Assembly (NCBI RefSeq): GCF_026965555.1
Contig: NZ_CP114040.1
Coordinates: 620,001 to 684,000 of the forward strand
Reading direction: 5' to 3'
From: Nannocystis punicea
GTDB lineage: Bacteria > Myxococcota_A > Polyangia > Nannocystales > Nannocystaceae
Length of the DNA: 64,000 nucleotides
Every line of letters starts with the position of its first letter. Position 1 is the stretch's first letter. Both the position numbers and the translations under genes were made by a program. The notes below the pieces were generated by a model. It worked only from the letters and a program-made list of their open reading frames with translations. It made no database searches and was not told the DNA's origin. Below, piece by piece: positions 9,118 to 19,980 of this stretch.

Positions 9118-9254
9118 ACTATCTCCTCAAGAGAAGTGCGCTCCGGACGAGAGAACAAGGCCCGCGCCGGCGGTCTGAGCGTCCTGGGCCATCTTCGAAC
9201 GGCGGCGACATCGGGGTCGACCATACCGGCGAAGGCGGCATGGATGAACAGGCG

Positions 9255-11699
9255 TCACTCGCCGAGGTGGCGGCGGTGGAACTCGCGCATGCGCTGGCGG
9301 TCGGGTTCGCGGGTCTCGAGCTCGAGGGCGCGGGCGAGGACCTCGCGGGCGGTCTTGCGGTCGCCGGCGCGGGCGGCCACGTGGGCGCGTAGCTCGAGGG
9401 CGCGGACGTTGTTTGGGTCGAGCTCGAGGGCCTTGTTGATGGCGCGGGTGGCGGCCTTGGGGCTGTCGCCGGCGTCGAACAGGGCACGGGCGTGGAGGCG
9501 CCAGGCGTCGCCGTGGAAGGGGAGGGCCTCGGTGAGCTCGCGGGTCATGCCGAGGGCGAGCTTGTGCTGCTCGGTGCGGAGGAAGATGTCGGTGGCGAAC
9601 TCGACGGCGGCCAGCAGCTCGACGGTGGGGCGCTGCTCGCCGAGCATGCGGTGGAAGCCGGCGCGGGCGTGCAGGGCGGCCTGCTTGCGCTTGCGCTGCT
9701 TCAGGGCGATCTCGCCCCAGGCGATGAAGAGGCGGCCGGTGGCGACCTCGTCGCGCCCGGGCTCGGCGGCGTAGAAGCCCTGGCGGATCAAGGTCTCGGC
9801 GGCCTCGAGGTCGCGCAGGGCGACCAGGACGCGGGCGGCGAGGATCCGCGCCTCGATGTCGTACGGGCGCCGCCGCAGCAGCTTGTCGAGCTCGCCGCCG
9901 GAGCGGGAGAGACCTGTCCCTCGGGCCAGGCCCAGGCGGGCGCGGGCGCAAGTCAGGGCGTCGGCGTCGGCCCCGAGCGCGGCGGCGGCGGCCAGCCAGT
10001 CGTCGACCTCGGCCGGGACCGGGGCGCCCTGCTCGTCGGCCCGCGCCAGGGCCAGGCCGAGCAGCGCGAGCGGGGTGGTCGGGTCGATGCCTGGCTCTCG
10101 GGTCAGCTCGCGCAGCATCGCCTCGGCGCGCGCGCCCTCGCCGAGGTCGACGAGGTAGCGGGCCAGGGCCTCGCGGTAGCGCGGCAGGCGGAGGCCGGCG
10201 GCCGCCGCCTGCTCGTACCAGGCGAGGGCGTTGCGCTCGGCCTCGGGGACCTTGAGCCGGCGGCGCTGCCACACGTCGCCGAGCAGCAGCATGGCCTCGG
10301 CCGGGCGGGGCTCCTTCTCGACGGCGCGGGTCAGGGCGCGCTGGGCCTGGCGGAGGTCCTTCGAGTCTGCCCCGAGAGACAGGTAGGCCTCGCCGAGGCC
10401 GGTGTAGGCGCGCGGGGCGTAGTGCTCGGCGGCGGCAATGCCCTCGAGCTTGCGCGCCGCGGTCGCAGGGTCGCCGGTGTGGACGGCGACGCGCGCACGC
10501 GCGACCTCGACCTCCACCCGCCCCGGCAGCATGCGGTCGGCCCGCTCGAGCCACGGCTCGGCCTCGGCGAACCGCCGCTGCTCGACCAGCGCGAGGCCCT
10601 GCAGGTAGGCGACGCGCGGGTGGTCCTGCGGGCAGGCCGACAGCGCGGTGAGGCTGGCCATGACGTCGCCCTCGGCCAGCAGCGACCAGGCGCGCACGAT
10701 CGACGCCTCGGGCTCGGGCACGCCGAGCTGGGCCAGCAGCTCGCGCGCGCGCTCGGCGTCACCTGCCTCGAGGGACAGCTCGAGCGCGAGCCGGCGGGCG
10801 TGCGCGTCCCACGGGGACAGGGCCGGCCAGGCCGCAGCCGCGCGCCCGAGGCCGGCCGCGGGCTCGCCGGCGTGGACGTGGACCAGCGCCCGCGCGAGCG
10901 CGGCGTGGGCCTGGTCGCGCGGGCCGAGCGCGGCCGGGTCGAGCGCGAGCAGCTGGTCGGCGAGGTCGGCGACGCCGCTCAGCTCGCGCCGCAGCAGCGC
11001 GTGCAGCAGGGCCTCGTCGGCGGCCAGGCCGAGGTGGGCGAGGCCGGCAGTGCGCGCGCGGGCCAGAGTCTGCAGCGCGGCGCCGAAGTCACCTGTCTCG
11101 AAGTACAGCCACACGAGCGCCCGCCGCGGGGCGATCGCGGCCGGCTGGGCGGCGATCGTGGCCTCGATCTCGGCGATCGCGGCGGCCAGCTCGCCGCGGC
11201 CCGCCAGCGCCAGAGTGCCCTGCAGCCAGGCCCGGGCCGGGCGCGAGAGCGAGGTGGTGGGCAGGGTGACCGCGGTCGCTGCGGCGTCGAGGTCGCCGTC
11301 GGCGAGGGCGAGCAGGCCGTCGGCGACGGCGAGGTCGCTGCACTGGGCCCGCTCGGGCTCGGCGCGGGCGATCGCCGCGCGCGCGCCGTCGCGGTCGTCG
11401 TCGTACTCGGCGGCGGCCTGGGCCCGCACCAGCGCCTCGGCGGTGAGGCGGCAGGGTGTCCTCGAGGACATGTTCGCAAAGCCATCCGCGGCGGCGTGCA
11501 AGTCGGTGAGGCCGCCGCGGGCGATGAGGACCTGGGCAGTGTCGAGGCTGGCGGCCTGGCCGCGGTCGACGTACCAGCGCGCGCCGACGCCGAGGCCGAT
11601 GGCGAACAGGATGACGAGCAGCCAGGGGATCCGCGGCGGCGGAGGCGGCGGCTGCAACAGCCGCGGGCGCGCAGGCGCGGGGAGGTCGCGCGGGGTCAC
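9255..11699 (-). CDS. Membrane-anchored TPR-repeat protein
   Basis: About 814 residues from a GTG at 11699; an in-frame ATG at 11771 would add 24 Arg-rich residues. The N-terminus has a Pro-rich stretch, then one transmembrane helix (WLLVILFAIGLGVGARW). After that the protein is built from Ala/Leu/Arg helix pairs typical of TPR or TPR-like solenoids, roughly residues 60-810, with clear units such as ALFDAGDSPKAATRAINKAL ending in ELDPNN. It probably hangs on the periplasmic face as an interaction scaffold. The coding sequence carries five members or variants of the dispersed palindrome, at 9914, 10367, 10762, 11092 and 11457; the codons they supply (TCC TCG AGG ACA, for example) are rare elsewhere in the gene. 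Confidence 0.82.
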   Translation of the reverse strand: MTPRDLPAPARPRLLQPPPPPPRIPWLLVILFAIGLGVGARWYVDRGQAASLDTAQVLIARGGLTDLHAAADGFANMSSRTPCRLTAEALVRAQAAAEYDDDRDGARAAIARAEPERAQCSDLAVADGLLALADGDLDAAATAVTLPTTSLSRPARAWLQGTLALAGRGELAAAIAEIEATIAAQPAAIAPRRALVWLYFETGDFGAALQTLARARTAGLAHLGLAADEALLHALLRRELSGVADLADQLLALDPAALGPRDQAHAALARALVHVHAGEPAAGLGRAAAAWPALSPWDAHARRLALELSLEAGDAERARELLAQLGVPEPEASIVRAWSLLAEGDVMASLTALSACPQDHPRVAYLQGLALVEQRRFAEAEPWLERADRMLPGRVEVEVARARVAVHTGDPATAARKLEGIAAAEHYAPRAYTGLGEAYLSLGADSKDLRQAQRALTRAVEKEPRPAEAMLLLGDVWQRRRLKVPEAERNALAWYEQAAAAGLRLPRYREALARYLVDLGEGARAEAMLRELTREPGIDPTTPLALLGLALARADEQGAPVPAEVDDWLAAAAALGADADALTCARARLGLARGTGLSRSGGELDKLLRRRPYDIEARILAARVLVALRDLEAAETLIRQGFYAAEPGRDEVATGRLFIAWGEIALKQRKRKQAALHARAGFHRMLGEQRPTVELLAAVEFATDIFLRTEQHKLALGMTRELTEALPFHGDAWRLHARALFDAGDSPKAATRAINKALELDPNNVRALELRAHVAARAGDRKTAREVLARALELETREPDRQRMREFHRRHLGE
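9914..9929. repeat. Intragenic palindrome variant
   Basis: CTGTCCCTCGGGCCAG, one mismatch from CTGTCC-N4-GGACAG, inside the TPR gene. Confidence 0.6.
10367..10382. repeat. Intragenic palindrome variant
   Basis: CTGCCCCGAGAGACAG, a degenerate copy with the same 16-bp frame and variable centre, inside the TPR gene. Confidence 0.45.
10762..10778. repeat. Intragenic palindrome variant
   Basis: CCTGCCTCGAGGGACAG, a degenerate copy inside the TPR gene. Confidence 0.5.
11092..11108. repeat. Intragenic palindrome variant
   Basis: CCTGTCTCGAAGTACAG, a degenerate copy inside the TPR gene. Confidence 0.5.
11457..11470. repeat. Exact intragenic palindrome
   Basis: TGTCCTCGAGGACA is a perfect 14-bp palindrome, followed by TGTTCGC. 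It encodes MSSRT in the TPR protein near residue 78, with the rare codons TCG AGG ACA. Confidence 0.85.
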
Positions 11700-12462
11700 G
11701 AGCGAGCGGGTTTTAGCGCACCCGACGCGCGAGCGCGAGCGTCGCAGACGCGGAGCTCCTTGCGCCGGCATTCCGATCGCGACAGGTCGGACGCCGCGCA
11801 GCGACGATCGCGGCCGGCCGAGCCCGCTGCGATCGATGACGCCGGGTCAAGAATGACGGCGGCGAAATCGGCGACCGATCCGGCTGCTGCATTCGCTGCG
11901 CACAGGGCCGGGGTGAACAGGTTCCGTCGCGCTCCCTCGCGGGGAATGGGACGATGACGTCCGTGTCAGCTCGAGCTCGACGGCGACGAGGCGATCGCTT
12001 CGTCGGGCGAGGGTGCGTCGAGCCTGCCTGCGGCCTCGGGGCCGGTCACGGCTCGCCAGGGGAACCTGGTCTCGTCCGCGTCGTCGCCGGGTCGCTCCGC
12101 CGAGGTTGCCGAGGTCGGAAGTAGACGTCCCAGCCGCGCGGCGGGGCGGCCGCCAGGGCGACGGGCTCGTGCGGCGGCGGAGGTCCGCTTCGAGGCGTGC
12201 GGGGTCGAAGTCCCCAGGCGACTGCGCTGCGTCGGCAGCTCTGGCTCACGACGCTTCGGGGCCTCCTCGCGGGTGCGCGCCGAAGCTCGCCGAGCGCGCC
12301 GCGGCGTGGGCCGCGACGACGCTCGCGGGTCATCGAACCGGCACGAGCATGGCTTCTCGGACATGTATTCGCGAGCCAGTGCGAGCCGGATGCGCCGAAG
12401 ACCGAGCTCACCATGGATGGCCCTTGGGCCATGTCCTTGCGGACATGTCCTTCAGCGCAGCA
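11700..12462. other. Intergenic region, no credible gene
   Basis: 763 bp between two minus-strand genes. Open frames here are short, Arg/Ser/Pro-rich and without codon-position bias, so I treat them as noise. The left end should contain the promoter of the TPR gene. The right end (12348-12452) holds an array of the dispersed palindrome. Confidence 0.6.
12348..12452. repeat. Palindrome array after otsAB
   Basis: An imperfect copy at 12348-12366 (CATGGCTTCTCGGACATG) is followed by the exact copy ATGTCCTTGCGGACAT at 12431-12446, which runs into a further half copy, GTCCTTCAGCG. The array ends 11 bp from the otsA-otsB stop codon at 12463. Confidence 0.8.
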
Positions 12463-14622
12463 TCACAGCCGCTCGCCGAGCGCGCGCAGGAGGGCGCGGG
12501 TGCCGGCGACGTCCTGGACGCGGTACCTGGCCGCGGTGGCGCCGGGGCCGACCTTGACGGTGAAGGCGCCCTCGGGGGCGGCGGCGAACATGTCCTCGTC
12601 GGTGCGGTCGTCGCCGACGACGATCACCAGGTCCTCGGGGCGGACGACCGCGCTGGCGATGAGGCCCTTGTGCACGCCGCGCGGGCGGACCTCGACGACC
12701 TTGTCGCCGAGCAGGACCTCGAGCGGGGTGCCGACCAGCAGCTCGCGCAGGTGCAGCCGCAGCTCGCGGGCCTGGTGGGCGCCCTGCTCGCGCTCGGCCA
12801 GGCGGTAGTGCCAGGCCAGGCCGGCCGCCTTGAGCTCGACGTGGCTGCCGGGGGTGTTGGCGGCCACGCGCTCGAGGGTGGCCAGCACCTTCTCGCGCAG
12901 GTCCTCGGGCACGGCGCCGCGGGCCCGCCACTCGCCGTCGACGCGCGAGTACATGCCGTGCTCGGCGTGGAGGTTGATGCGGAGGTCGCCGAGCCAGCGC
13001 TCGACGTCGGGGTACGGCCTGCCCGAGAGGACATGTGTCGAGAGACCTGTCTTCGTGGACAGCTGCTCGAGCAGCCGCAGGAGCTCGCGGTCGGGGGCGG
13101 CGAGCTCGGGGCGGGGGGCGATCGGGACCAGGGTGCCGTCGTAGTCGAGCAGGACGACGACGCGGCGGCCGGCGAGGACGGCGGCGCGGGCGGCCTCGGC
13201 GACGGCGCCCACGGCCAGCGCCGGGGTCGGCTCGCTCGGCGTGCCGAGCTCGGCGTCGTCCAGCGCGGCCAGGAAGTCCTCGGCCCAGCGGTGGACGTCG
13301 AAGCGGAGCACGCGGGCCCGCAGGCCCGCCATGCGGTTGCGCCGCTCGCCCTCCGACATGTCGATCGCCTGCTCGATCGCCTGCGCCATGCCGTCGACGT
13401 CGAACGGGTTGACCTGCAGCGCCTCGGGCATCTCCTCGGCGGCGCCGGCGAACTCGCTGAGCACCAGCACGCCGTCGCCGTCGGTCCGCGCGGCGGCGAA
13501 CTCCTTGGCGACCAGGTTCATGCCGTCGCGCGTGGGCGTGACGAGCATGACCGAGGCGGCGCGGTAGAGCTCGATCAGCTGCTCCTGCGGGAAGCCGCGG
13601 TACATGTAGTGGATCGGCGCGTCGATGAGGGAGGAGCAGCGGCCGTTGATCGCGCCGACCATCTCCTCGACGCGGCGGCGGTAGTCCTGGTACGCGACGA
13701 CCTTCTCGCGCGAGGGCACGGCGATCTGCAGCATGCGCAGCTTGCCGCGCAGGTCGGGCCGGCGCAGCAGCACGCGCTCGACGGCCGACAGGCGGCGGCG
13801 GATGCCCTTGGTGTAGTCGAGGCGGTCGACGCCGAGCAGCAGGTGCTCGCCGGGCCGCGGGCGGTACACCTCGTCGCTCGGCTGGACCTTGGCGGTGAAG
13901 GTCTCGGTGTCGATGCCCATCGGGAAGGCCCGGAAGCGGACCTTGCGCCCGGCGACGTTGAGCTCGTCGACGACGGGCTCGTGGCCGAGCAGGCGCACCA
14001 CCGCGGACGCGAAGTTGCGGGCGTACGACGGCGTGTGGAAGCCGATGAGGTCGGCACCGAGCAAGCCGCGAAGGACATCTTCTCGCCACGGCAGCATGCG
14101 GAACACCTCGGACGCGGGGAACGGGATGTGGAGGAAGAAGCCGATCCGCGCGTCGGGCAGCTGCTCGCGCAGCATGCCGGGCAGCAGCAGGAGCTGGTAG
14201 TCGTGGACCCAAATCGTGTCGCCCGGGCGGTACTGCGCGGCGACCGCGGCGGCGAACTTGGCGTTGACGCGGCGGTACATCTCCCAGCCGCCGGAGTGCA
14301 CGGGGATCCGGTCGAGCAAGTAGTGAAAGACCGGCCACAGCACGCCGTTGGCGAATTCTTCGTAGTACTGGCGGAGCTCGTCGGCGGTCAGCTCGACCGG
14401 CAGGGTGCGCAGGGCCTGCAGCTCCTTCATCGCGGATGCGCGGGCTGCGTCGTCGAGCTTCGACAGGTCGCCGGGCCAGCCGATCCACAGCCCTTGTGAG
14501 CGCTCGAAGGGTCCGCGTAGCCCGGTCGAAAGGCCGCCCATACTCGGGGTCACGATCGCGTCGCCTTGCGCGGCGCTCACGGTGACGGGCAAGCGGTTGG
14601 AGACGACGAGCAGGCGTGACAT
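12463..14622 (-). CDS. otsAB: Bifunctional trehalose-6-phosphate synthase/phosphatase (OtsA-OtsB fusion)
   Basis: 719 residues. Residues 1-460 are a GT20 trehalose-6-phosphate synthase: VSNRLP at the N-terminus, [43 protein letters not shown], and a donor-site segment [13 protein letters not shown]. Residues from about 485 form a HAD-type trehalose-6-phosphate phosphatase with DYDGT at 493-497 (nucleophile Asp) and [10 protein letters not shown] near 669. The product joins UDP-glucose and glucose-6-phosphate and then dephosphorylates to trehalose in the cytosol. The ATG at 14622 (MSRLLVV) is set by homology; longer in-frame N-terminus is not family-like. It is divergent from glgE with about 55 bp between starts, so the trehalose source and sink genes share a control region. 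A palindrome cluster lies inside the OtsB part (13018-13062). Confidence 0.95.
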   Translation of the reverse strand: MSRLLVVSNRLPVTVSAAQGDAIVTPSMGGLSTGLRGPFERSQGLWIGWPGDLSKLDDAARASAMKELQALRTLPVELTADELRQYYEEFANGVLWPVFHYLLDRIPVHSGGWEMYRRVNAKFAAAVAAQYRPGDTIWVHDYQLLLLPGMLREQLPDARIGFFLHIPFPASEVFRMLPWREDVLRGLLGADLIGFHTPSYARNFASAVVRLLGHEPVVDELNVAGRKVRFRAFPMGIDTETFTAKVQPSDEVYRPRPGEHLLLGVDRLDYTKGIRRRLSAVERVLLRRPDLRGKLRMLQIAVPSREKVVAYQDYRRRVEEMVGAINGRCSSLIDAPIHYMYRGFPQEQLIELYRAASVMLVTPTRDGMNLVAKEFAAARTDGDGVLVLSEFAGAAEEMPEALQVNPFDVDGMAQAIEQAIDMSEGERRNRMAGLRARVLRFDVHRWAEDFLAALDDAELGTPSEPTPALAVGAVAEAARAAVLAGRRVVVLLDYDGTLVPIAPRPELAAPDRELLRLLEQLSTKTGLSTHVLSGRPYPDVERWLGDLRINLHAEHGMYSRVDGEWRARGAVPEDLREKVLATLERVAANTPGSHVELKAAGLAWHYRLAEREQGAHQARELRLHLRELLVGTPLEVLLGDKVVEVRPRGVHKGLIASAVVRPEDLVIVVGDDRTDEDMFAAAPEGAFTVKVGPGATAARYRVQDVAGTRALLRALGERL
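13018..13062. repeat. Intragenic palindrome cluster in otsB domain
   Basis: Contains a core AGGACATGTGTC segment (13028-13039) and the near-exact copy CTGTCTTCGTGGACAG (13047-13062). It encodes a segment reading [15 protein letters not shown]; this aligns without a gap to the usual L-x-x-R-P-G-x-x-V-x-V-V-S-G-R of trehalose phosphatases, so length is preserved while codons such as ACA, GGT and CAT are unusual. Confidence 0.75.
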
Positions 14623-14677
14623 GGTCCCGAGTTTGCGCTTACATCCCCGGCGGGCAACTCGCCCCTCGACCCACGCC

Positions 14678-16668
14678 GTGCCACCGAACGTCGTCCGCTC
14701 CTCCTCCCGCCCCCCTGAACGGATCATCATCGAGGCCGTGTCGCCGGCCCTCGACGACGGTCGCCACGCGGTCAAGCGCATCGTCGGCGAAGAGCTGGTG
14801 GTCGAGGCCGACATCTTCAAGGACGGCCACGACCGGCTCGCCGCGCAGGCGCGCTGGTGCGGCCCCGGAGGCGGGTGGCAGACCGCGCCGCTGCGCTACG
14901 ACTACGACAGCGACCGCTGGTTCGCCCGCATCCTGCTCGACCGCACCGGCACCTGGGAGTTCACCGTCGAGGCGTGGACCGATCGCTTCACGACCTGGCG
15001 GGTCGAGCTCGAGAAGAAGTTCGCCGCCGGTCAGGCGATCCACTCCGAGCTGCTCGAAGGGGCAGCCATGGTGGACGCCGCCGCGCGCGCCGCGAGCGAC
15101 GGCGACAGGAGCTTGCTCATGCGGATCGCGGGCGAATTACGCGACCCGGAGCGCGGGCCGGCCGAGCGAGCGGTCGCGGCGCAGAACGCGGAGCTGCGAG
15201 CGCTGATGGCGCGACACCACGCGCCCGACGACCGCACCGAGTACCCGCAGGTCTTCCGCGTCCGGGTCGACCGCACGCGCGCCCGCTTCGGCAGCTGGTA
15301 CGAGTTCTTCCCCCGCTCGTGCGGCGAGCCAGGGGTGCACGGCCGCTTCGTCGACGCCGAGCGGGCGCTGTACCGCATCGCCGCGATGGGCTTCGACGTG
15401 GTCTACCTGCCGCCGATCCACCCGATCGGCCTGACCTCGCGCAAGGGCAAGAACAACAGCCTGACCGCGGAGCCGGGCGACGTCGGCAGCCCGTGGGCGA
15501 TCGGCGGCGAGGGCGGGGGCCACACCGCGGTCGCGTCGGAGCTCGGCACGCTCGCCGAGTGGGACCGCTTCGCCCGCACCGCCCGCAGCCTCGGCGTCGA
15601 GATCGCCCTCGACTACGCGCTGCAGTGCTCGCCCGATCACCCGTGGCTGAAGGAGCACCCCGAGTGGTTCTTCGTCCGGCCCGACGGCACCATCAAGTAC
15701 GCCGAGAACCCGCCGAAGAAGTACCAGGACATCTACCCGCTCGACTTCTGGTGCGACGACCGCGAGGCGCTGTGGCAGGCGTGCAAGGACATCGTCCTGT
15801 TCTGGGTCGCGCACGGGGTGACGATCTTCCGCGTCGACAACCCGCACACCAAGGCGCTGGCGTTCTGGGAGTGGCTGATCGAGGAGGTGCAGCAGCAGCA
15901 CCCCGACGTGCTGTTCCTGGCCGAGGCGTTCACCCGGCCCAAGCGCATGCGCTGGCTGGCGAAGGCCGGCTTCACGCAGTCGTACACGTACTTCACGTGG
16001 CGCACGACCGCGGAGGAGCTCAAGGACTACTTCACCGAGCTGACTCAGGGGCCGATGAAGGAGTACTACCGCGGCAACTTCTTCATCAACACGCCGGACA
16101 TCCTGCCCGAGCACCTGCAGAAGGGCGGGCGCGCGGCGTTCCGGATCCGCCTGCTGCTGGCGGCCACTCTCGGGCCGACCTACGGCATCTACAGCGGCTA
16201 CGAGGTGGGTGAGAACACGCCGCTGCGCGCCGGCTCGGAGGAGTACCTCGACTCGGAGAAGTACGAGCTGCGCCACCGCGACTACTCGGTCAAGGACAGC
16301 CTGGCCGCCGAGATCACCCAGCTCAATCGGGTGCGGCGCGAGCACCCGGCGCTGCAGCGCTACGACAACCTGAGCTTTCACCCCTGCGACAACCCGAACA
16401 TCCTGTTCTACCTCAAGCGCGCGCCCGGTCCGGTCGGCGACGTGATGGTCGCGATCAACTGCGACTGGTCGAAGGAGCAGGGCGGGTGGGTCGAGGTGCC
16501 CCTCGAGGTGCTCGGGATCGCCGCCGACGAGCTCTACATGGTCGAGGACCTGGTCACCGGCGCGCGCTACGAGTGGAGAGGCAGCCGAAACTACGTTCGG
16601 CTCGATCCTGCGGGTCAACCCGGGCACTTGTTCCGACTGGTGCGCAATTACATCGACGTGGAGGTCAC

Positions 16669-16672
<4 letters not shown>
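14678..16672 (+). CDS. glgE: Alpha-1,4-glucan:maltose-1-phosphate maltosyltransferase
   Basis: About 664 residues, GH13_3 family. It transfers maltosyl units from maltose-1-phosphate to alpha-1,4-glucans in the cytosol. The N-terminal beta domain begins [19 protein letters not shown], as in known GlgE proteins. The catalytic barrel carries [17 protein letters not shown], a nucleophile at D387 ([11 protein letters not shown]) and the acid/base E416 (LAEAFTRP). The GTG at 14678 fits the family N-terminus; an ATG at 14621 would overlap the otsAB start codon on the other strand and add an unlike extension. The stop TGA overlaps the treS ATG (ATGA at 16669-16672), indicating translational coupling. 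Confidence 0.95.
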
Positions 16673-18332
<1,660 letters not shown>

Positions 18333-18336
<4 letters not shown>

Positions 18337-19760
18337 CCGCCCGCCCCGCGCTCGACCTCGCGGCCCTGGCCGACCTGTCCTCCGAGACATGGCTGGCCTT
18401 CCTCGCCGGCCGGCGGTGGTTCCCCGCCGGCGCCCGCGCGGTCAAGCTGGTCGGCGTCGCCCGCGTCGGCGCCGACGCGGCCCTGTGCCTGCTCGCCGCC
18501 GAGGCCGAGCGGCCGTGGACCACCCAGGTGCTGCTGCGCACCCAGCTGATCGATGGGGCAGGTCCTCACGAACATGTCCCGAAGAACAGCATCGAGGTGC
18601 CCTGCGAGGGCGCCCGGCTGGCGCTGGTCGAGGCCAGCGACGCGCCGGAGGTGTTCGTCGCCCTGGCGGCGGCCCTGCGCGCCGGCGCCGGCTTCCCCGG
18701 CCAGGGCGCCCACTGGACCGCGCGCGCCTCGGGCCGCCCGATCTGCGCCGGCGCCCTGGCGGGCGTGCGCCTGGTCGGCGGCGAGCAGAGCAACACCGCC
18801 GCGGTGCTCGGCGAGGCCGGGGTGCTCAAGCTGTTCCGCCGCATCGAGGTCGGCCGCCACCCGGAGATCGAGGTCGGCCGCTTCCTCACCGCCCGCGGCT
18901 TCCCCCACGCGCCGCCGCTGCTGGCCGAGCTGACGGTCGAGACCGGCGAGGGCACGGCCGCGGCCGGGGTGCTGCACGCGTTCCTGCCCGGCCGCGTCGA
19001 CGGCTGGACCTACGCGCTGGCCCGCGCCGACATGACCGGCCCGGCGCGCGCGCTCGGGGCCGCCACGCGGGCGCTGCACGAGGCGCTGACCACCGACGAC
19101 GAGTCGACCGGGATGGCCACCCGCGCGGTGGTGGCGGCCGACCGCGCCCGCTGGGTGGTCGGCCTGCGCCAGACGGCCGCCGCCGCGCTCGGCCGCCTGG
19201 CCCACCGCTACCGCGGCTTGCCGCCCGAGGTCCGCGCGCTCGCCGAGGTCGCGGCGTCCCGCAGCGAGGCCCTGCTGGCCGACGCCGAGGAGCGCCTGCG
19301 CACCGCCGCGGGCGTGCAGATCCGTATCCACGGCGACTACCACCTCGGCCAGGTCCTCTACGACCCGTCCGCCAATACGTGGGCGATCCTCGACTTCGAG
19401 GGCGAGCCGACCCGGCCGCTGGCCGAGCGCAGCCTCCGACAGCTGCCGCAGCGCGACGTCGCCGGCATGCTGCGCTCGTTCGCCTACGCCAGCCTGGTCG
19501 GCAAGGGCGGCCGCGCCTGGGAAGAGGCGACCTCCGCCGCGTTCCTGGCCGGCTACGACGCCGCCGCCACGCCCGGCTCGCCGCTGCCCGCCGCCCAGTC
19601 GTCGCCGCTGCTGCGCGCCTGCGTGATCGAGCGCAGCTACCACGAGCTGGCCTACGAGCTCGACTACCGCCCCGACTTCGCGTGGGTCCCGCTGCAGTCG
19701 CTGGTCGCCCTGAGCGAGGCCATACCCTCGCAGACCTGGCCGCGCGCGTCGCAGTTCTGA
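18333..19760 (+). CDS. mak: Maltokinase
   Basis: 475 residues from a GTG that overlaps the treS stop (GTGA at 18333-18336). It phosphorylates maltose to maltose-1-phosphate, the GlgE donor. Kinase-like features: [12 protein letters not shown] (nucleotide-binding loop), [10 protein letters not shown] near residue 333 (catalytic loop) and [16 protein letters not shown] near residue 350 (metal site). The N-terminal cap domain begins [13 protein letters not shown]. Two palindrome variants lie in the N-terminal region. A branching enzyme (GlgB), needed to finish the GlgE pathway, is not in the window. Confidence 0.93.
18375..18390. repeat. Intragenic palindrome variant in mak
   Basis: CTGTCCTCCGAGACAT, one mismatch from the consensus, encoding the DLSSETW segment near the N-terminus. 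Confidence 0.55.
18557..18590. repeat. Intragenic palindrome cluster in mak
   Basis: A half copy GGCAGGTCCTCACG is followed by AACATGTCCCGAAGAACAG. The encoded [10 protein letters not shown] lies between conserved segments and uses codons (GGT, CAT, AAT-like) uncommon in the gene. Confidence 0.55.
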
Positions 19761-19769
19761 GGCGCCCGG

Positions 19770-19827
19770 ATGTTCTTTCGCGCATGTCCAGACGGACATG
19801 CTCTTTAAAACATGTCCTTCAGGACCG
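19770..19827. repeat. Palindrome array between mak and the converging small gene
   Basis: Contains a half copy near 19770, the exact copy ATGTCCAGACGGACAT (19784-19799) and ACATGTCCTTCAGGACC (19810-19826). It separates two converging operons. The stop codon of the 53-residue minus-strand gene (19819-19821) lies inside the last copy. Confidence 0.85.
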
Positions 19828-19980
19828 CGAGCGGCGCGCTCGCCACCACGCCTGCCCGCCGTAGCCGAGCGGCACGGCGGCGGCCGCCAGCCCCGCGGCG
19901 TCCACGAGCCCCTCGCCGAGCAGCATCGCCACCAGGCCGGCGATCGTCACCAGCCCCAGCCACGGCTCACGCCCCTTCAT
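19819..19980 (-). CDS. 53-residue membrane protein downstream of PepSY-TM gene
   Basis: Short frame from the ATG at 19980, overlapping the end of the PepSY gene by 14 bp. The product begins MKGREPWLGLVTIAGLVAML and is mostly hydrophobic with two likely transmembrane helices (about residues 6-22 and 26-44) and a short Arg-rich tail. Small membrane proteins in this place are known beside PepSY-TM iron-uptake genes, but I cannot name a family. Its stop codon lies within a dispersed palindrome. Confidence 0.6.
   Translation of the reverse strand: MKGREPWLGLVTIAGLVAMLLGEGLVDAAGLAAAAVPLGYGGQAWWRARRSRS

Noticed and set aside
11966..12364. Open frame on the minus strand in the 11.7-12.5 kb gap
   Set aside because: Arg/Pro/Ser-rich, no third-position bias, and it starts inside a palindrome copy.
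12589..12602. AACATGTCCTCGTC as another palindrome copy
   Set aside because: It encodes the conserved EDMF of the phosphatase motif, so it can be explained by the protein; no second arm.
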